Shown piece after piece: positions 44,620-53,314 of a DNA stretch of 64,000 nt. A program made the translations under genes and the position numbers. Within the stretch, counting starts at the first letter, position 1, and each line of letters opens with the position of its first letter. The notes beneath the pieces are model-generated. The model was not told the DNA's origin and did no database searches. It worked only from the letters and a program-made list of their open reading frames with translations. The stretch comes from G965230065 sp965230065. GTDB lineage: Bacteria; Bacteroidota; Bacteroidia; Cytophagales; Cyclobacteriaceae. The DNA lies in contig OZ245942.1 of NCBI GenBank assembly GCA_965230065.1, forward strand, positions 62,001-126,000, given 5' to 3'.

Positions 44620-46101
44620 ATGGGAAAACCAAAGGGATTTCTGAAATTTGACAGAGAACTTCCACAATCAAGGGATCCGAAAGAGCGGATCGAAGATTAT
44701 AAAGAATTATATGTAGAATTTGCTGAAGAAAAAACCAAGAACCAGGCAGCCCGCTGTATGGACTGTGGCATTCCTTTTTGCCACAATGGCTGTCCGCTTG
44801 GCAATAATATTCCCGAGTTTAATGATGCCGCTTATAAAGGCAATTGGGAATTAGCTATTCAGATTCTCGGCTCTACCAATAATTTTCCGGAGTTTACCGG
44901 AAGGATTTGCCCCGCGCCTTGCGAAGCATCCTGTGTGCTGGGTATTAACAAACCTCCGGTAGCCATAGAGCACATAGAGAAATCTATTGCTGAAAAGGCC
45001 TTTGAACTTGGGTTGATTAAACCGCAAATCCCTGAAAAAAGAACAGGCAAGAAGGTAGCGGTAATTGGTGCCGGACCTGCTGGCATGGCAGCGGCTGCCC
45101 AACTGAACAAAGCAGGGCACTCCGTAACTTTATTTGAAAAAAACAGCCAGCCAGGCGGGCTATTGCGTTACGGTATTCCCGATTTCAAGCTGGAAAAGTG
45201 GGTGATAGAACGCAGGGTCGAAATTATGGAAGCGGAAGGGGTTGTTTTCAAAAACAATACCCATGTTGGAGTAGATATAACAGGAGAAGAACTGCAACGG
45301 GATTTTGATGCTATTGTATTATGCATGGGCGCCGAAGTCCCCCGCGACCTGCCCATTCCAGGGCGTGAACTGAAAGGTATCCATTACGCCATGGACTTCC
45401 TTACCCAGCAAAACAGAAGGGTTTCTGACGAAGCATTTGATACCAGCAAAGATATTTTTGCTACTGATAAAAATGTAATCGTGATTGGTGGAGGTGATAC
45501 TGGTTCCGACTGTGTGGGGACTTCTAACCGCCACAAAGCCAAATCGGTTACCCAGATTGAGCTGATGCCCCAGCCACCCACTGACCGCACAGAAGATAAC
45601 CCCTGGCCGGAGTGGCCCATGACCTTGCGCACTTCTTCTTCACACGAAGAAGGCTGCGAACGTGATTGGGCAATACTCACCAAAGAGTTTACCGGGGATG
45701 AAAATGGCAACCTGAAAGGCCTGAAAGTAGCCCGGATTGAATGGAAATTTGACGAAAACGGCAAACCCCACTTTGAAGAAGTAAAGGACAGTGAATTCGA
45801 GATTGAATGTGAACTGGCCTTGCTCGCCATCGGCTTTGTACATACAGTACCCGAAGGCCTTGTAAAAGAATTGGGTATTACGCTGGATGGGCGTGGAAAT
45901 ATCAATGCCACCGAAGAAAATTATCAAACCAATATACCAAATGTATTTACAGCCGGAGATGCCCGTCGCGGACAGTCGCTCGTGGTATGGGCCATTTCGG
46001 AAGGAAGGGAAGCAGCAAAAGCCGTAGATACATATTTAATGGGACATTCAGAGCTGGAGTCCAAAGACGACTCCTATTTGAATATGGCTAATGTAGTTTA
46101 G
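44620..46101 (+). CDS. gltD: Glutamate synthase small subunit (NADPH-dependent)
   Basis: 493 residues. N-terminal 4Fe-4S cysteines (CMDCGIPFCHNGCPLGNN and RICPAPCEASCVLG), FAD-binding VIGAGPAGMAAAAQLNKAGH (about 143-162), NADPH-binding VIVIGGGDTGSDCVGTSNRH, and C-terminal NVFTAGDARRGQSLVVWAIS. It supplies reducing equivalents to GltB. Together with the upstream gene it forms the ammonia-assimilation operon, closed by a terminator at 46128. Confidence 0.97.
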   Translation: MGKPKGFLKFDRELPQSRDPKERIEDYKELYVEFAEEKTKNQAARCMDCGIPFCHNGCPLGNNIPEFNDAAYKGNWELAIQILGSTNNFPEFTGRICPAPCEASCVLGINKPPVAIEHIEKSIAEKAFELGLIKPQIPEKRTGKKVAVIGAGPAGMAAAAQLNKAGHSVTLFEKNSQPGGLLRYGIPDFKLEKWVIERRVEIMEAEGVVFKNNTHVGVDITGEELQRDFDAIVLCMGAEVPRDLPIPGRELKGIHYAMDFLTQQNRRVSDEAFDTSKDIFATDKNVIVIGGGDTGSDCVGTSNRHKAKSVTQIELMPQPPTDRTEDNPWPEWPMTLRTSSSHEEGCERDWAILTKEFTGDENGNLKGLKVARIEWKFDENGKPHFEEVKDSEFEIECELALLAIGFVHTVPEGLVKELGITLDGRGNINATEENYQTNIPNVFTAGDARRGQSLVVWAISEGREAAKAVDTYLMGHSELESKDDSYLNMANVV

Positions 46102-46127
46102 AGTATGTGATGAACTCATAGCTTACT

Positions 46128-46160
46128 AAGCCTCGCATAAAAACTTGCGGGGCTTTTTTA
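46128..46160 (+). terminator. Intrinsic terminator after gltBD
   Basis: AAGCCTCGCA/TGCGGGGCTT (one G-T pair) with an 8-nt loop, followed by a T-run (TTTTTTATTTTC), 27 bp after the gltD stop. Confidence 0.92.
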
Positions 46161-46219
46161 TTTTCATTGAAATACATTGCATGTATATTTAAGAGAAATT
46201 AGCTATAAAGATAATTTCG

Positions 46220-47350
46220 GTGAAAAATATTGCAATTATCGGCGGAGGAATAGCAGGATTAACACTGGCTATTTGTCTGCGTGAAACAGGCTTTCATTGC
46301 CACATTTTCGAGAAAAATTCAGCGTTTAAAGAAATAGGGGCAGCCATCAGCGTTTTTCCCAACGCTTTGAGGGTTTTTAAAGAACTCGGGATAATGGATG
46401 AAATACTTTCTGCAAGTGGAAAAATGGATAAGGTTTTTCTTAAAACGCATAAAGGAAAAATTCTTGCAAAATCAGAACCCAAATACGACTTACCTACCAT
46501 CTGCATACACAGGGCAGACTTACATGCTGTACTGTTAAAACATACAAATGCCGTATTACATCCACATTACGAATTGCATTCATTGACCAATCTGGATGAT
46601 AGCAAAGTTTCAGTGAATTTTACAAACGGAGCTTCACAAACATTTGATATGGTAATTGGGGCTGATGGTATTCATTCGGTAGTCAGGCAATATGTTATTG
46701 GTGATGGCAGCCCCACTTTCAGAGGTTATAATATTTGGCGTGGGGTTATTGAGAGTAACTTTGATATTGGCTATGGAAGCGAAACCTACGGAAAAGGAAA
46801 GCGTGTGGGCATTGTGCCTATCAAAGATGGAAAATATGGCTGGTGGGCTGCCTGCAATGAAAGATTCATGAAAGAGGACGAACCCGAAGGCACAAAAAGT
46901 AAACTGCAAAGGCTATTCGGAAACTGGCACAACCCCATTCCTGAATTTATTGCAAATACAGATCATATCATAAAAAATGGTGCGACTGACAGGGTACCAA
47001 AAAAAGGATGGACGAAGGGAAGTATTACTTTGGTGGGAGATGCCGCACACCCTACCACACCCAATATGGGGCAAGGTGGTTGTATGGCCATTGAAGGGGC
47101 GTATATTTTAGCAAAAGCTATTGAAAAATACGGATTATCACCAAAAGCATTAAAAAGATATGAAGAACTACAATTTCCAAGGGCTAAATCGGTTGTAGAA
47201 GCAAGCCTGAAATTTGGAAAAATGGGACAAATAGAAAATCCCACTGCGATTTTTTTCAGAAACCTGGCATTCAAAATGACACCTTCTGCCATTGCTATGA
47301 AAATGGTAGACCAATTCTTTGCTTATGACGTTACAGCATTGAAAGTATAA
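46220..47350 (+). CDS. FAD-dependent monooxygenase (aromatic hydroxylase/zeaxanthin epoxidase-like)
   Basis: 376 residues starting at GTG 46220 (MKNIAIIGGGIAGLTLAICL). The class A flavoprotein hydroxylase motifs are in order: GxGxxG (GGGIAGL, residues 8-14), the DG motif (MVIGADGIHSVVR, about 154) and the GD motif (SITLVGDAAHPTTPNMGQGG, about 278). Such enzymes insert one oxygen into aromatic, polyene or other substrates using NAD(P)H. The best guess is a salicylate-hydroxylase or zeaxanthin-epoxidase relative; the substrate is not known. The sialidase-like gene begins 88 bp downstream at its preferred start. Confidence 0.88.
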   Translation: MKNIAIIGGGIAGLTLAICLRETGFHCHIFEKNSAFKEIGAAISVFPNALRVFKELGIMDEILSASGKMDKVFLKTHKGKILAKSEPKYDLPTICIHRADLHAVLLKHTNAVLHPHYELHSLTNLDDSKVSVNFTNGASQTFDMVIGADGIHSVVRQYVIGDGSPTFRGYNIWRGVIESNFDIGYGSETYGKGKRVGIVPIKDGKYGWWAACNERFMKEDEPEGTKSKLQRLFGNWHNPIPEFIANTDHIIKNGATDRVPKKGWTKGSITLVGDAAHPTTPNMGQGGCMAIEGAYILAKAIEKYGLSPKALKRYEELQFPRAKSVVEASLKFGKMGQIENPTAIFFRNLAFKMTPSAIAMKMVDQFFAYDVTALKV

Positions 47351-47438
47351 AAAAATGAAGACCTTAAATACAATAAATCCTCTGCCTCCTCAGCTCATCC
47401 GCATTTGTGATCCGGATGAAAATATAAAGACATTTGCA

Positions 47439-48734
47439 ATGCTCACTCGATATTTTCTATTAACCTGCCTGTTTTTCATTTCACTCTCCACAACCGCCCA
47501 AATACAATCCATCAAACTGGATGAAGCTGAAAATGAACTCGGCCCCTGTGAACCTTCCATTGCCGTGAACCCCAATAACCCTTCAGAAATTGTAGCAGGC
47601 AGCGTATTGAACAATTACTACCACACCAAAAACGGAGGAAAATCCTGGAAAAAAGGAAAACTCACCTCTCCCCTGGGCGTGTACGGCGACCCTTGCATCA
47701 TCGCCGATTATGACAATCATTTCTACTACTTCCATTTATCTGACCCGGAAGGAAAAGGGTGGGAATCCGAAGCCCTGCTCGACCGCATCGTATGCCAGCG
47801 TTCTGACAACGGAGGTAAGAAGTGGAATGATGGAGCGAGTATTGGCTTTCGCGATTTGCGCCACGATCAGGATAAGGAATGGGCAACCGTAAATCCAAGC
47901 ACCAATGAGCTGTTCGTTACCTGGACGGAGTTTGACCATTACCACAGTAACGAACCGGAAGACAGTACCTACATTTTATTCTCAAAATCTGATGACTTTG
48001 GCGACACCTGGAGCAAACCACTCCGCATTAATCAACTGGCGGGCAATTGTCTGGACGGGGACTCTACCGTGGAAGGGGCCGTGCCCAGCGTAGGGCCCAA
48101 TGGAGAAATTTACGTGGCCTGGTCTTTTGATGAGAAAATATACTTTGACCGTTCAATGGACAACGGCCAAACCTGGCTGGAAAAAGATAAAGTGGTGGCA
48201 GCACAACCCGGCGGATGGGCCATCAACATCAAAGGCATGGGCCGGAGCAATGGCATGCCCGTAACAGCTTGTGACCTCAGCGATAGTCCGCACAAAGGCA
48301 CGGTTTACGTTAATTGGGCCGACCAGCAACACGGACCAACCGATACCGACATTTGGGTAAGCAAATCAACTGATGAAGGCGAAACCTGGTCGGAGCCTGT
48401 GCGCGTGAATGATGACGCACCGGGCAAGCAGCAATTTCTCACCTGGATGGCCATAGACCAAACCACGGGATATTTGTACGTGGTTTTTTATGACCGCCGC
48501 CATCACGACGACACCCACACCGATGTGTACCTGGCCTACTCTACCGATGGCGGTGAAACCTTTACCAACCAGCGCATAACCACGGAAGCCTTTGAAATGA
48601 AAGAAGGCCCGTTTTTTGGCGATTACAACAACATTGCTGCCCACAAAGGCAAAATCTATCCGATTTGGACTCAAATGGATAACCTCACCACCAGTATCTG
48701 GACTGCCATTATCAAGCAGGAAGATTTAAAATGA
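47439..48734 (+). CDS. Secreted sialidase/BNR-repeat glycosidase-like protein
   Basis: 431 residues from ATG 47439, which begins directly with a signal peptide (MLTRYFLLTCLFFISLSTTA, cleavage near AQIQ); a frame start at 47355 would add 28 polar residues before it. It has six Asp-box-like repeats (TKNGGKSW, SDNGGKKW, SDDFGDTW, SMDNGQTW, STDEGETW, STDGGETF), diagnostic of sialidase-type beta-propellers. An exo-sialidase arginine triad and catalytic Tyr could not be assigned, so it may bind or cleave another substrate. It ends one base before the ERCC4 nuclease start. Confidence 0.85.
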   Translation: MLTRYFLLTCLFFISLSTTAQIQSIKLDEAENELGPCEPSIAVNPNNPSEIVAGSVLNNYYHTKNGGKSWKKGKLTSPLGVYGDPCIIADYDNHFYYFHLSDPEGKGWESEALLDRIVCQRSDNGGKKWNDGASIGFRDLRHDQDKEWATVNPSTNELFVTWTEFDHYHSNEPEDSTYILFSKSDDFGDTWSKPLRINQLAGNCLDGDSTVEGAVPSVGPNGEIYVAWSFDEKIYFDRSMDNGQTWLEKDKVVAAQPGGWAINIKGMGRSNGMPVTACDLSDSPHKGTVYVNWADQQHGPTDTDIWVSKSTDEGETWSEPVRVNDDAPGKQQFLTWMAIDQTTGYLYVVFYDRRHHDDTHTDVYLAYSTDGGETFTNQRITTEAFEMKEGPFFGDYNNIAAHKGKIYPIWTQMDNLTTSIWTAIIKQEDLK

Positions 48735-48735
48735 G

Positions 48736-49410
48736 ATGGGAATCCATATTGTAGCTGATCATCGGGAATATAAAAGTAAGCTGCCTGAGATACTGGCAAA
48801 AGTTGAAAATATCACCATTTCCAAAATCCATTTGCGCTTGGGCGATTATCTGGTAAATGATACGCTACTCATTGAAAGAAAAACCCTCACAGACCTGGTA
48901 GCCTCTATCAAAAGTGGCCGGTTATTCTCACAAATGTTCAACCTTTCCCGCTCTGACAAACAAGTGGTATTGCTGTTGGAAGGTACTTCCGTAGATTTGG
49001 CTGGCAGCGGGATGCGGCGCGAAGCCATTCAGGGCGCGTTAATTCATATTTCCCTCAAACTGCAAATCCCCATTCTCCGCTCGAAAGATGTGGTGGAAAG
49101 TGCCAAAATCATTCGGTACCTAGCCGGGCAATCGGAGCCAATCCATCAAAAGAAAGCAAGCGTTAAACGGTACCGCCCATTTCAACTCCGTAGCAAACAG
49201 AAAAAACAACTCTTTTTGTTACAAGGTTTACCGGGCGTAGGAGGCGAAAGGGCAAAAGCACTGCTTGAAAAATTTGGCAGCGTAGAAAATATTGTGAAAG
49301 CTTCCGAAAAAGAACTGCAAACCGTGCCTGGCATTGGCAAATATACCGCGAAGCAAATCCGCTGGATGGTGGAAGAGCCGGAGGCATTTTACAACAAAAA
49401 AACAGGGTAA
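48736..49410 (+). CDS. ERCC4/XPF-type structure-specific nuclease with C-terminal helix-hairpin-helix
   Basis: 224 residues. The ERCC4 nuclease domain (about 1-135) has D9 (VADHRE), GD at 36-37 (LRLGDYLV) and the active-site ERK at 47-49 within LLIERKTLTDLV, the GDX(n)ERKX3D pattern of XPF/Mus81 enzymes. Residues about 163-212 form tandem helix-hairpin-helix motifs (LQGLPGVGGERAKALLEKFG, LQTVPGIGKYTAKQIRW). This compact nuclease-(HhH)2 layout is like archaeal short XPF and is uncommon in bacteria. It should cut 3'-flap or fork DNA. It starts one base after the sialidase-like stop and is followed, after a palindromic element, by recQ. Confidence 0.9.
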   Translation: MGIHIVADHREYKSKLPEILAKVENITISKIHLRLGDYLVNDTLLIERKTLTDLVASIKSGRLFSQMFNLSRSDKQVVLLLEGTSVDLAGSGMRREAIQGALIHISLKLQIPILRSKDVVESAKIIRYLAGQSEPIHQKKASVKRYRPFQLRSKQKKQLFLLQGLPGVGGERAKALLEKFGSVENIVKASEKELQTVPGIGKYTAKQIRWMVEEPEAFYNKKTG

Positions 49411-49467
49411 TAGCCAAATTCGCGCGAATTCGGCTAACGAATTCGCTAAATTAGCGTGAATTTGGTT
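49411..49467. repeat. Palindromic element between the XPF-like nuclease and recQ
   Basis: Immediately after the nuclease stop, 49411-49436 is a 26-bp near-perfect palindrome (TAGCC-AAATTCGCGCGAATTC-GGCTA). It overlaps a second imperfect dyad (TAACGAATTCGCTAA against TTAGCGTGAATTTGGTTA, 49434-49467). No T-run follows, so it is more like a REP element than a terminator. Confidence 0.65.
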
Positions 49468-49589
49468 AATCGATTGGAAAACTTACCTGCCGTTTTTACA
49501 TTTCATTTTTTATTATATCTACCTGTTTTTTGCAGGAAATTTGAATAAAAACATATTTCCAAATTAAAGCGGCATTAATTCAAAATGAC

Positions 49590-51743
49590 ATGAAAACCCC
49601 TCTCGAAATATTAAAAAACACCTTCGGTTATGATAAATTCAGGCACGAACAAGAAAAAATTATTCAATGTGCATTGAACAAACAAGATACCATGGTGCTC
49701 ATGCCCACGGGAGGTGGAAAGTCCTTGTGCTACCAAATTCCTGCACTGATGTTAGACGGGCTTACCATCGTAATTTCCCCCCTCATCGCCCTCATGAAAG
49801 ACCAGGTGGATGCCCTCAGGCTCAATGGCATCAAAGCTGCTTATCTGAACTCTACACTGAGTGCGCAGGAGCAGTCGCATGTGATTTCGCAAGTCAGGAA
49901 TAATGAACTAAAAATGTTGTACCTGGCTCCGGAGCGTTTGCTGGGGCAGGAAAACCGCTTTATGCATTTTTTGCAAGAATGCAGTGTTTCTTTGTTCGCC
50001 ATTGACGAAGCCCACTGTATTTCCCAATGGGGGCACGATTTCCGCCCGGAATATATGATGCTGGCACAACTCAAAACAGCTTTCAAAAATGTGCCCGTGA
50101 TGGCACTCACCGCCACGGCCGATAAGCTCACCCGCCGGGATATTCTGGAAAAATTAAACCTGCATCAGCCAAAAGTTTTTATTTCCAGCTTTAACCGGGA
50201 AAATATTCATTACCATGTTAAGCCCAAGAGAAACAGCTACGATGAGCTGCTCTATTTTCTGGCGCCAAGAAAAGAAGAATCGGGCATTATTTACGTGCTT
50301 TCCCGGGCTTCTACCGAAGATTTGGCCGCCAGGCTGGAGGCTGAAGGCTTTTCTGTGAAACCTTATCATGCCGGACTGGAAAGGAACACCAGGGAGAAAC
50401 ACCAGGATATGTTCCTGAAAGATGAGGTGAACATCATTGTGGCTACCATTGCTTTCGGTATGGGCATCGACAAATCAAACGTGCGCTATGTAGTACACAT
50501 GGATTTGCCCAAAAATATTGAAAGCTATTACCAGGAAACAGGCCGTGCCGGGCGGGACGGGCTGAAAAGTGATGCCCTCCTGTTTTACACTTATGCCGAT
50601 GTGCTAAAGTTGAAAAGTTTTGTAGAGATTGACGGTAATCCCGAACAAAGCAAGGTGATGCTGAAAAAGCTGGACGAAATGAGCGAATACGGCAACCTGC
50701 GCACCTGTCGCCGGAAATACCTGCTGAATTATTTTGACGAAGAAGCCGAAAGCGAATGCGGCAGTTGCGATGTATGCCTGAGCGATTACGAAAAATTTGA
50801 CGGCACCGTCATCGCCCAGAAAGCCCTATCGGCAGTAGCCCGGCTGGAAGAAAAGTTTGGGGCAACCTATGTGATTGACTTCCTCAGGGGTTCACAATCT
50901 GCCAAAATCTGGGACCGACACAAACAACTAAAAACGTATGGCGTGGGTGCCAATATTAGCAAAGAAAACTGGCAGCAATACATGAATGATTTGCTGCATT
51001 TGGGCTATCTGGAAAAAACAGAAGGCCGGTATCCGGTGCTGCAACTCACCGAAAAAAGCAATGCGGTTTTGTACAATAATGAAAAGGTGATGTTGGTAGA
51101 AGCCATTACCCAGCAAAAAGAAGAGGAAGTTTCAGCCCCTCCTTACGAAAAGGAATTGTTCGATCAATTAAAAGAATTGCGCAACCAGTTGGCAAGGGAA
51201 GAGAACGTCCCGGCCTACATCATTTTTTCAGATGCCACTTTGCAGGAATTAGCTACTTACCTGCCTACCTCTTTGGATGAACTCAAACAGATTTCTGGTT
51301 TTGGGGCCGTGAAAATCCAACGGTACGGAGAACAATTTTTGCAAAAAGTAAATGAGTACAAACAAGAAAATGGGCTGGAATCCAAAATGGATAAGAAAAG
51401 GCCAAAAAGAGTAAGAAAGCCCAGAAAAGAAGTTACCACCAACACCAAACTGGAAAGCCTGGACCTGTACAAAAAAGGAAACTCTGTACCTGAAATTGCC
51501 AAAATCCGCAACCTTTCACCCAACACCATCGAAGGCCACCTCGCCCATTTCATTTCGGAAGGCACACTAACCATTGACCAGTTTGTTTCTGATGAAAAAA
51601 TAGCATTGATTTCAAAAGCCATAGAAAAACATGGAGATGTTGGTTTAAGCCCCATCAAAAATGACTTGGGAGACGAAGTAAGCTATGGGGAAATCAGAAT
51701 GGTACTCAGCCACTTACGCAGGGAAAAAACAGAAACCGAATAA
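49590..51743 (+). CDS. recQ: ATP-dependent DNA helicase RecQ
   Basis: 717 residues. RecQ motif 0/Walker A (GGGKSLCYQIPAL, about 41), DEAH box (IDEAHCISQWGHDFRPEYMM), motif VI (YYQETGRAGRDG), the RQC zinc site (CRRKYLLNYF, then ECGSCDVC), a winged helix, the HRDC domain (YIIFSDATLQELATYLPTSL, about 550-600) and a C-terminal extra helix-turn-helix (SLDLYKKGNSVPEIAKIRNL) found in many Bacteroidota RecQ. It is a 3'-5' helicase in recombination and fork repair. The XPF-like nuclease gene just upstream makes a functional link plausible. Confidence 0.97.
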   Translation: MKTPLEILKNTFGYDKFRHEQEKIIQCALNKQDTMVLMPTGGGKSLCYQIPALMLDGLTIVISPLIALMKDQVDALRLNGIKAAYLNSTLSAQEQSHVISQVRNNELKMLYLAPERLLGQENRFMHFLQECSVSLFAIDEAHCISQWGHDFRPEYMMLAQLKTAFKNVPVMALTATADKLTRRDILEKLNLHQPKVFISSFNRENIHYHVKPKRNSYDELLYFLAPRKEESGIIYVLSRASTEDLAARLEAEGFSVKPYHAGLERNTREKHQDMFLKDEVNIIVATIAFGMGIDKSNVRYVVHMDLPKNIESYYQETGRAGRDGLKSDALLFYTYADVLKLKSFVEIDGNPEQSKVMLKKLDEMSEYGNLRTCRRKYLLNYFDEEAESECGSCDVCLSDYEKFDGTVIAQKALSAVARLEEKFGATYVIDFLRGSQSAKIWDRHKQLKTYGVGANISKENWQQYMNDLLHLGYLEKTEGRYPVLQLTEKSNAVLYNNEKVMLVEAITQQKEEEVSAPPYEKELFDQLKELRNQLAREENVPAYIIFSDATLQELATYLPTSLDELKQISGFGAVKIQRYGEQFLQKVNEYKQENGLESKMDKKRPKRVRKPRKEVTTNTKLESLDLYKKGNSVPEIAKIRNLSPNTIEGHLAHFISEGTLTIDQFVSDEKIALISKAIEKHGDVGLSPIKNDLGDEVSYGEIRMVLSHLRREKTETE

Positions 51744-52122
51744 TTTTCTCCGGATAAGTGAATGCTGATGACAACTTCCAGGGCATCCCGCTCAATACTG
51801 TCAACCGCAGTGGCGGCCGCTTAAGAAGCAAGTGATTGAAAATCAATTGAATATAAACGTAAAGGCGGGTAGGCAGGTCAGAAAAGCGGGGTGTGGGCAG
51901 ACTTGTGGGGGGAAGCATTTTTCTGACTAGCGTTTTTTTGCCTACTTTTTTTTGGCGATGCAAAAAAAGTAGGTCGGGTTGAAGTCGGACCGCCGAAGCG
52001 GGTGAAACCCTTAGATTGTGCGCTGGATAAGTCGTAATACATGAAATACAACTTTCTGATTAACAATATCTTATGGATTAATTGACAACATTGAGCATCC
52101 CGCTTCAAAGCAGAAAATACCA
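51744..52122. repeat. Gene-free region with a strong hairpin (51941-51973)
   Basis: 379 bp without a supported gene between convergent recQ and the enolase-superfamily gene. CCTACTTTTTTTT (51941-51953) pairs with AAAAAAAGTAGG (51962-51973) around GGCGATGC; GGGTT/AACCC arms lie just beyond (51976-52010). The hairpin is A/T-tract symmetrical and could terminate both transcripts. The GC-rich surrounding (CGGACCGCCGAAGCGGGTG) looks like a dispersed REP-like unit. Confidence 0.6.
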
Positions 52123-53313
52123 TTATTCCCAGGCCGGAATAATCCTATCCGGGCTTACCAGGCACTCGTATACCGCTTCTTCCCTGAACGGGTATTTTTC
52201 TTCAATCTCCTGTGTTAGCTTTACACCCAATCCGGGAACTTCCGGCAGGCTTAGCCTTCCTTTTTCAATTTGCCAGGGTTCCACCACCATTTCTTCCCTG
52301 AGCGGGTAAGCAGGCATGGGCCACTCGGTTAATTGTCCTCCCCCGGCCAGGGCTGCGTGGTAATTGGCCATCATGCCCACCGGGCCTCCCCAGCAATGCA
52401 CTACCACTTCGGTAGCGTACCTGCGGGCTGTGGCAAATACTTCCAAAACGGCCGTAATGCCTCCAATTACCGTGGCATCGGGTTGGGCAATATCGTAGGC
52501 ACCTTGGGCGATGCGTTCGCACAATTCATAGGCAGTGGTTACAATTTCCCCTCCGGCAATTTTTGTGTTTATTTTAGACCGTAGCAAAGGGTAATCCTGG
52601 GTATTGGCCGGCCCCAGCACTTCCTCCAAAAAGTACGGTAACAGCCCTGTCTCTTTTTCTACTTTATTAACAAAATCTACTACTTCCGCTACCGACTGAC
52701 CGGGGTTTTGCAGGTTTTGTGTCATATCAATGGCTACTTCAATGTCCAACTTCTCCCCTTCCTCCATACACCAGCCCGCTTTATCTACCTGATGATTGCG
52801 TGCCCTTATTTTGAACAAGGTGATGTCCAATTCATTCAGATAATCCAGTTCTTCCTGCATGGCCTGGGAATGGGTAGAATCCCCCCCGCTGCCATACAGC
52901 TTCAGGTCAGATTGTATCTTTCCGCCCAATAGTTGGTATACGGGCATTCTCAATACTTTGGCCCGACAATCCTGCAGCGCAATTTCTACGGCACTCAGGG
53001 CATGCATGACGGCCCCCTGCATACTCCAGTAGCCCACCACCAATAACAGTTCCTGATAGATTTTATTGAAACCCATCACATCCCGCCCAATCAGATAAGG
53101 GCGCAACAGTACAATCATTTGTTCAAATACCCGGGGCGCAAACACGGCAGCGTAACCCTCCCCCAGGCCGATAGTACCATCTTCCAGGGTGATTTCTACC
53201 AATCCGCAGGTACGATAACCGCTGGTTAAATGCAATTGTACTTCCAGGTTGGTATCCGGGTTGGCATAAGGGGCAGAGAGTAAAACAGGGCGGACTTCTT
53301 TTATTTTGGGCAT
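52123..53313 (-). CDS. Enolase-superfamily (mandelate racemase/muconate lactonizing type) enzyme, probably sugar-acid dehydratase
   Basis: 396 residues from ATG 53313, which lies one base after the upstream stop; a TTG at 53331 would overlap that gene and is unlikely. Capping domain (about 1-125), then the barrel with KIR (TLFKIRARNHQVDKAG) as base motif, metal ligands Asp in IEVAIDMTQNL, Glu in YFLEEVLGPANTQDY and Glu in KIAGGEIVTTAYELCERIA, and a catalytic His in VVVHCWGGPVGMMA, with Asp in QPDATVIGGIT as dyad partner. That is the mandelate-racemase subgroup chemistry: alpha-proton abstraction from an acid sugar. Neighbouring dehydrogenase and GntR genes support sugar-acid catabolism; the exact substrate is unknown. 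Confidence 0.88.
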   Translation of the reverse strand: MPKIKEVRPVLLSAPYANPDTNLEVQLHLTSGYRTCGLVEITLEDGTIGLGEGYAAVFAPRVFEQMIVLLRPYLIGRDVMGFNKIYQELLLVVGYWSMQGAVMHALSAVEIALQDCRAKVLRMPVYQLLGGKIQSDLKLYGSGGDSTHSQAMQEELDYLNELDITLFKIRARNHQVDKAGWCMEEGEKLDIEVAIDMTQNLQNPGQSVAEVVDFVNKVEKETGLLPYFLEEVLGPANTQDYPLLRSKINTKIAGGEIVTTAYELCERIAQGAYDIAQPDATVIGGITAVLEVFATARRYATEVVVHCWGGPVGMMANYHAALAGGGQLTEWPMPAYPLREEMVVEPWQIEKGRLSLPEVPGLGVKLTQEIEEKYPFREEAVYECLVSPDRIIPAWE

Positions 53314-53314
53314 A

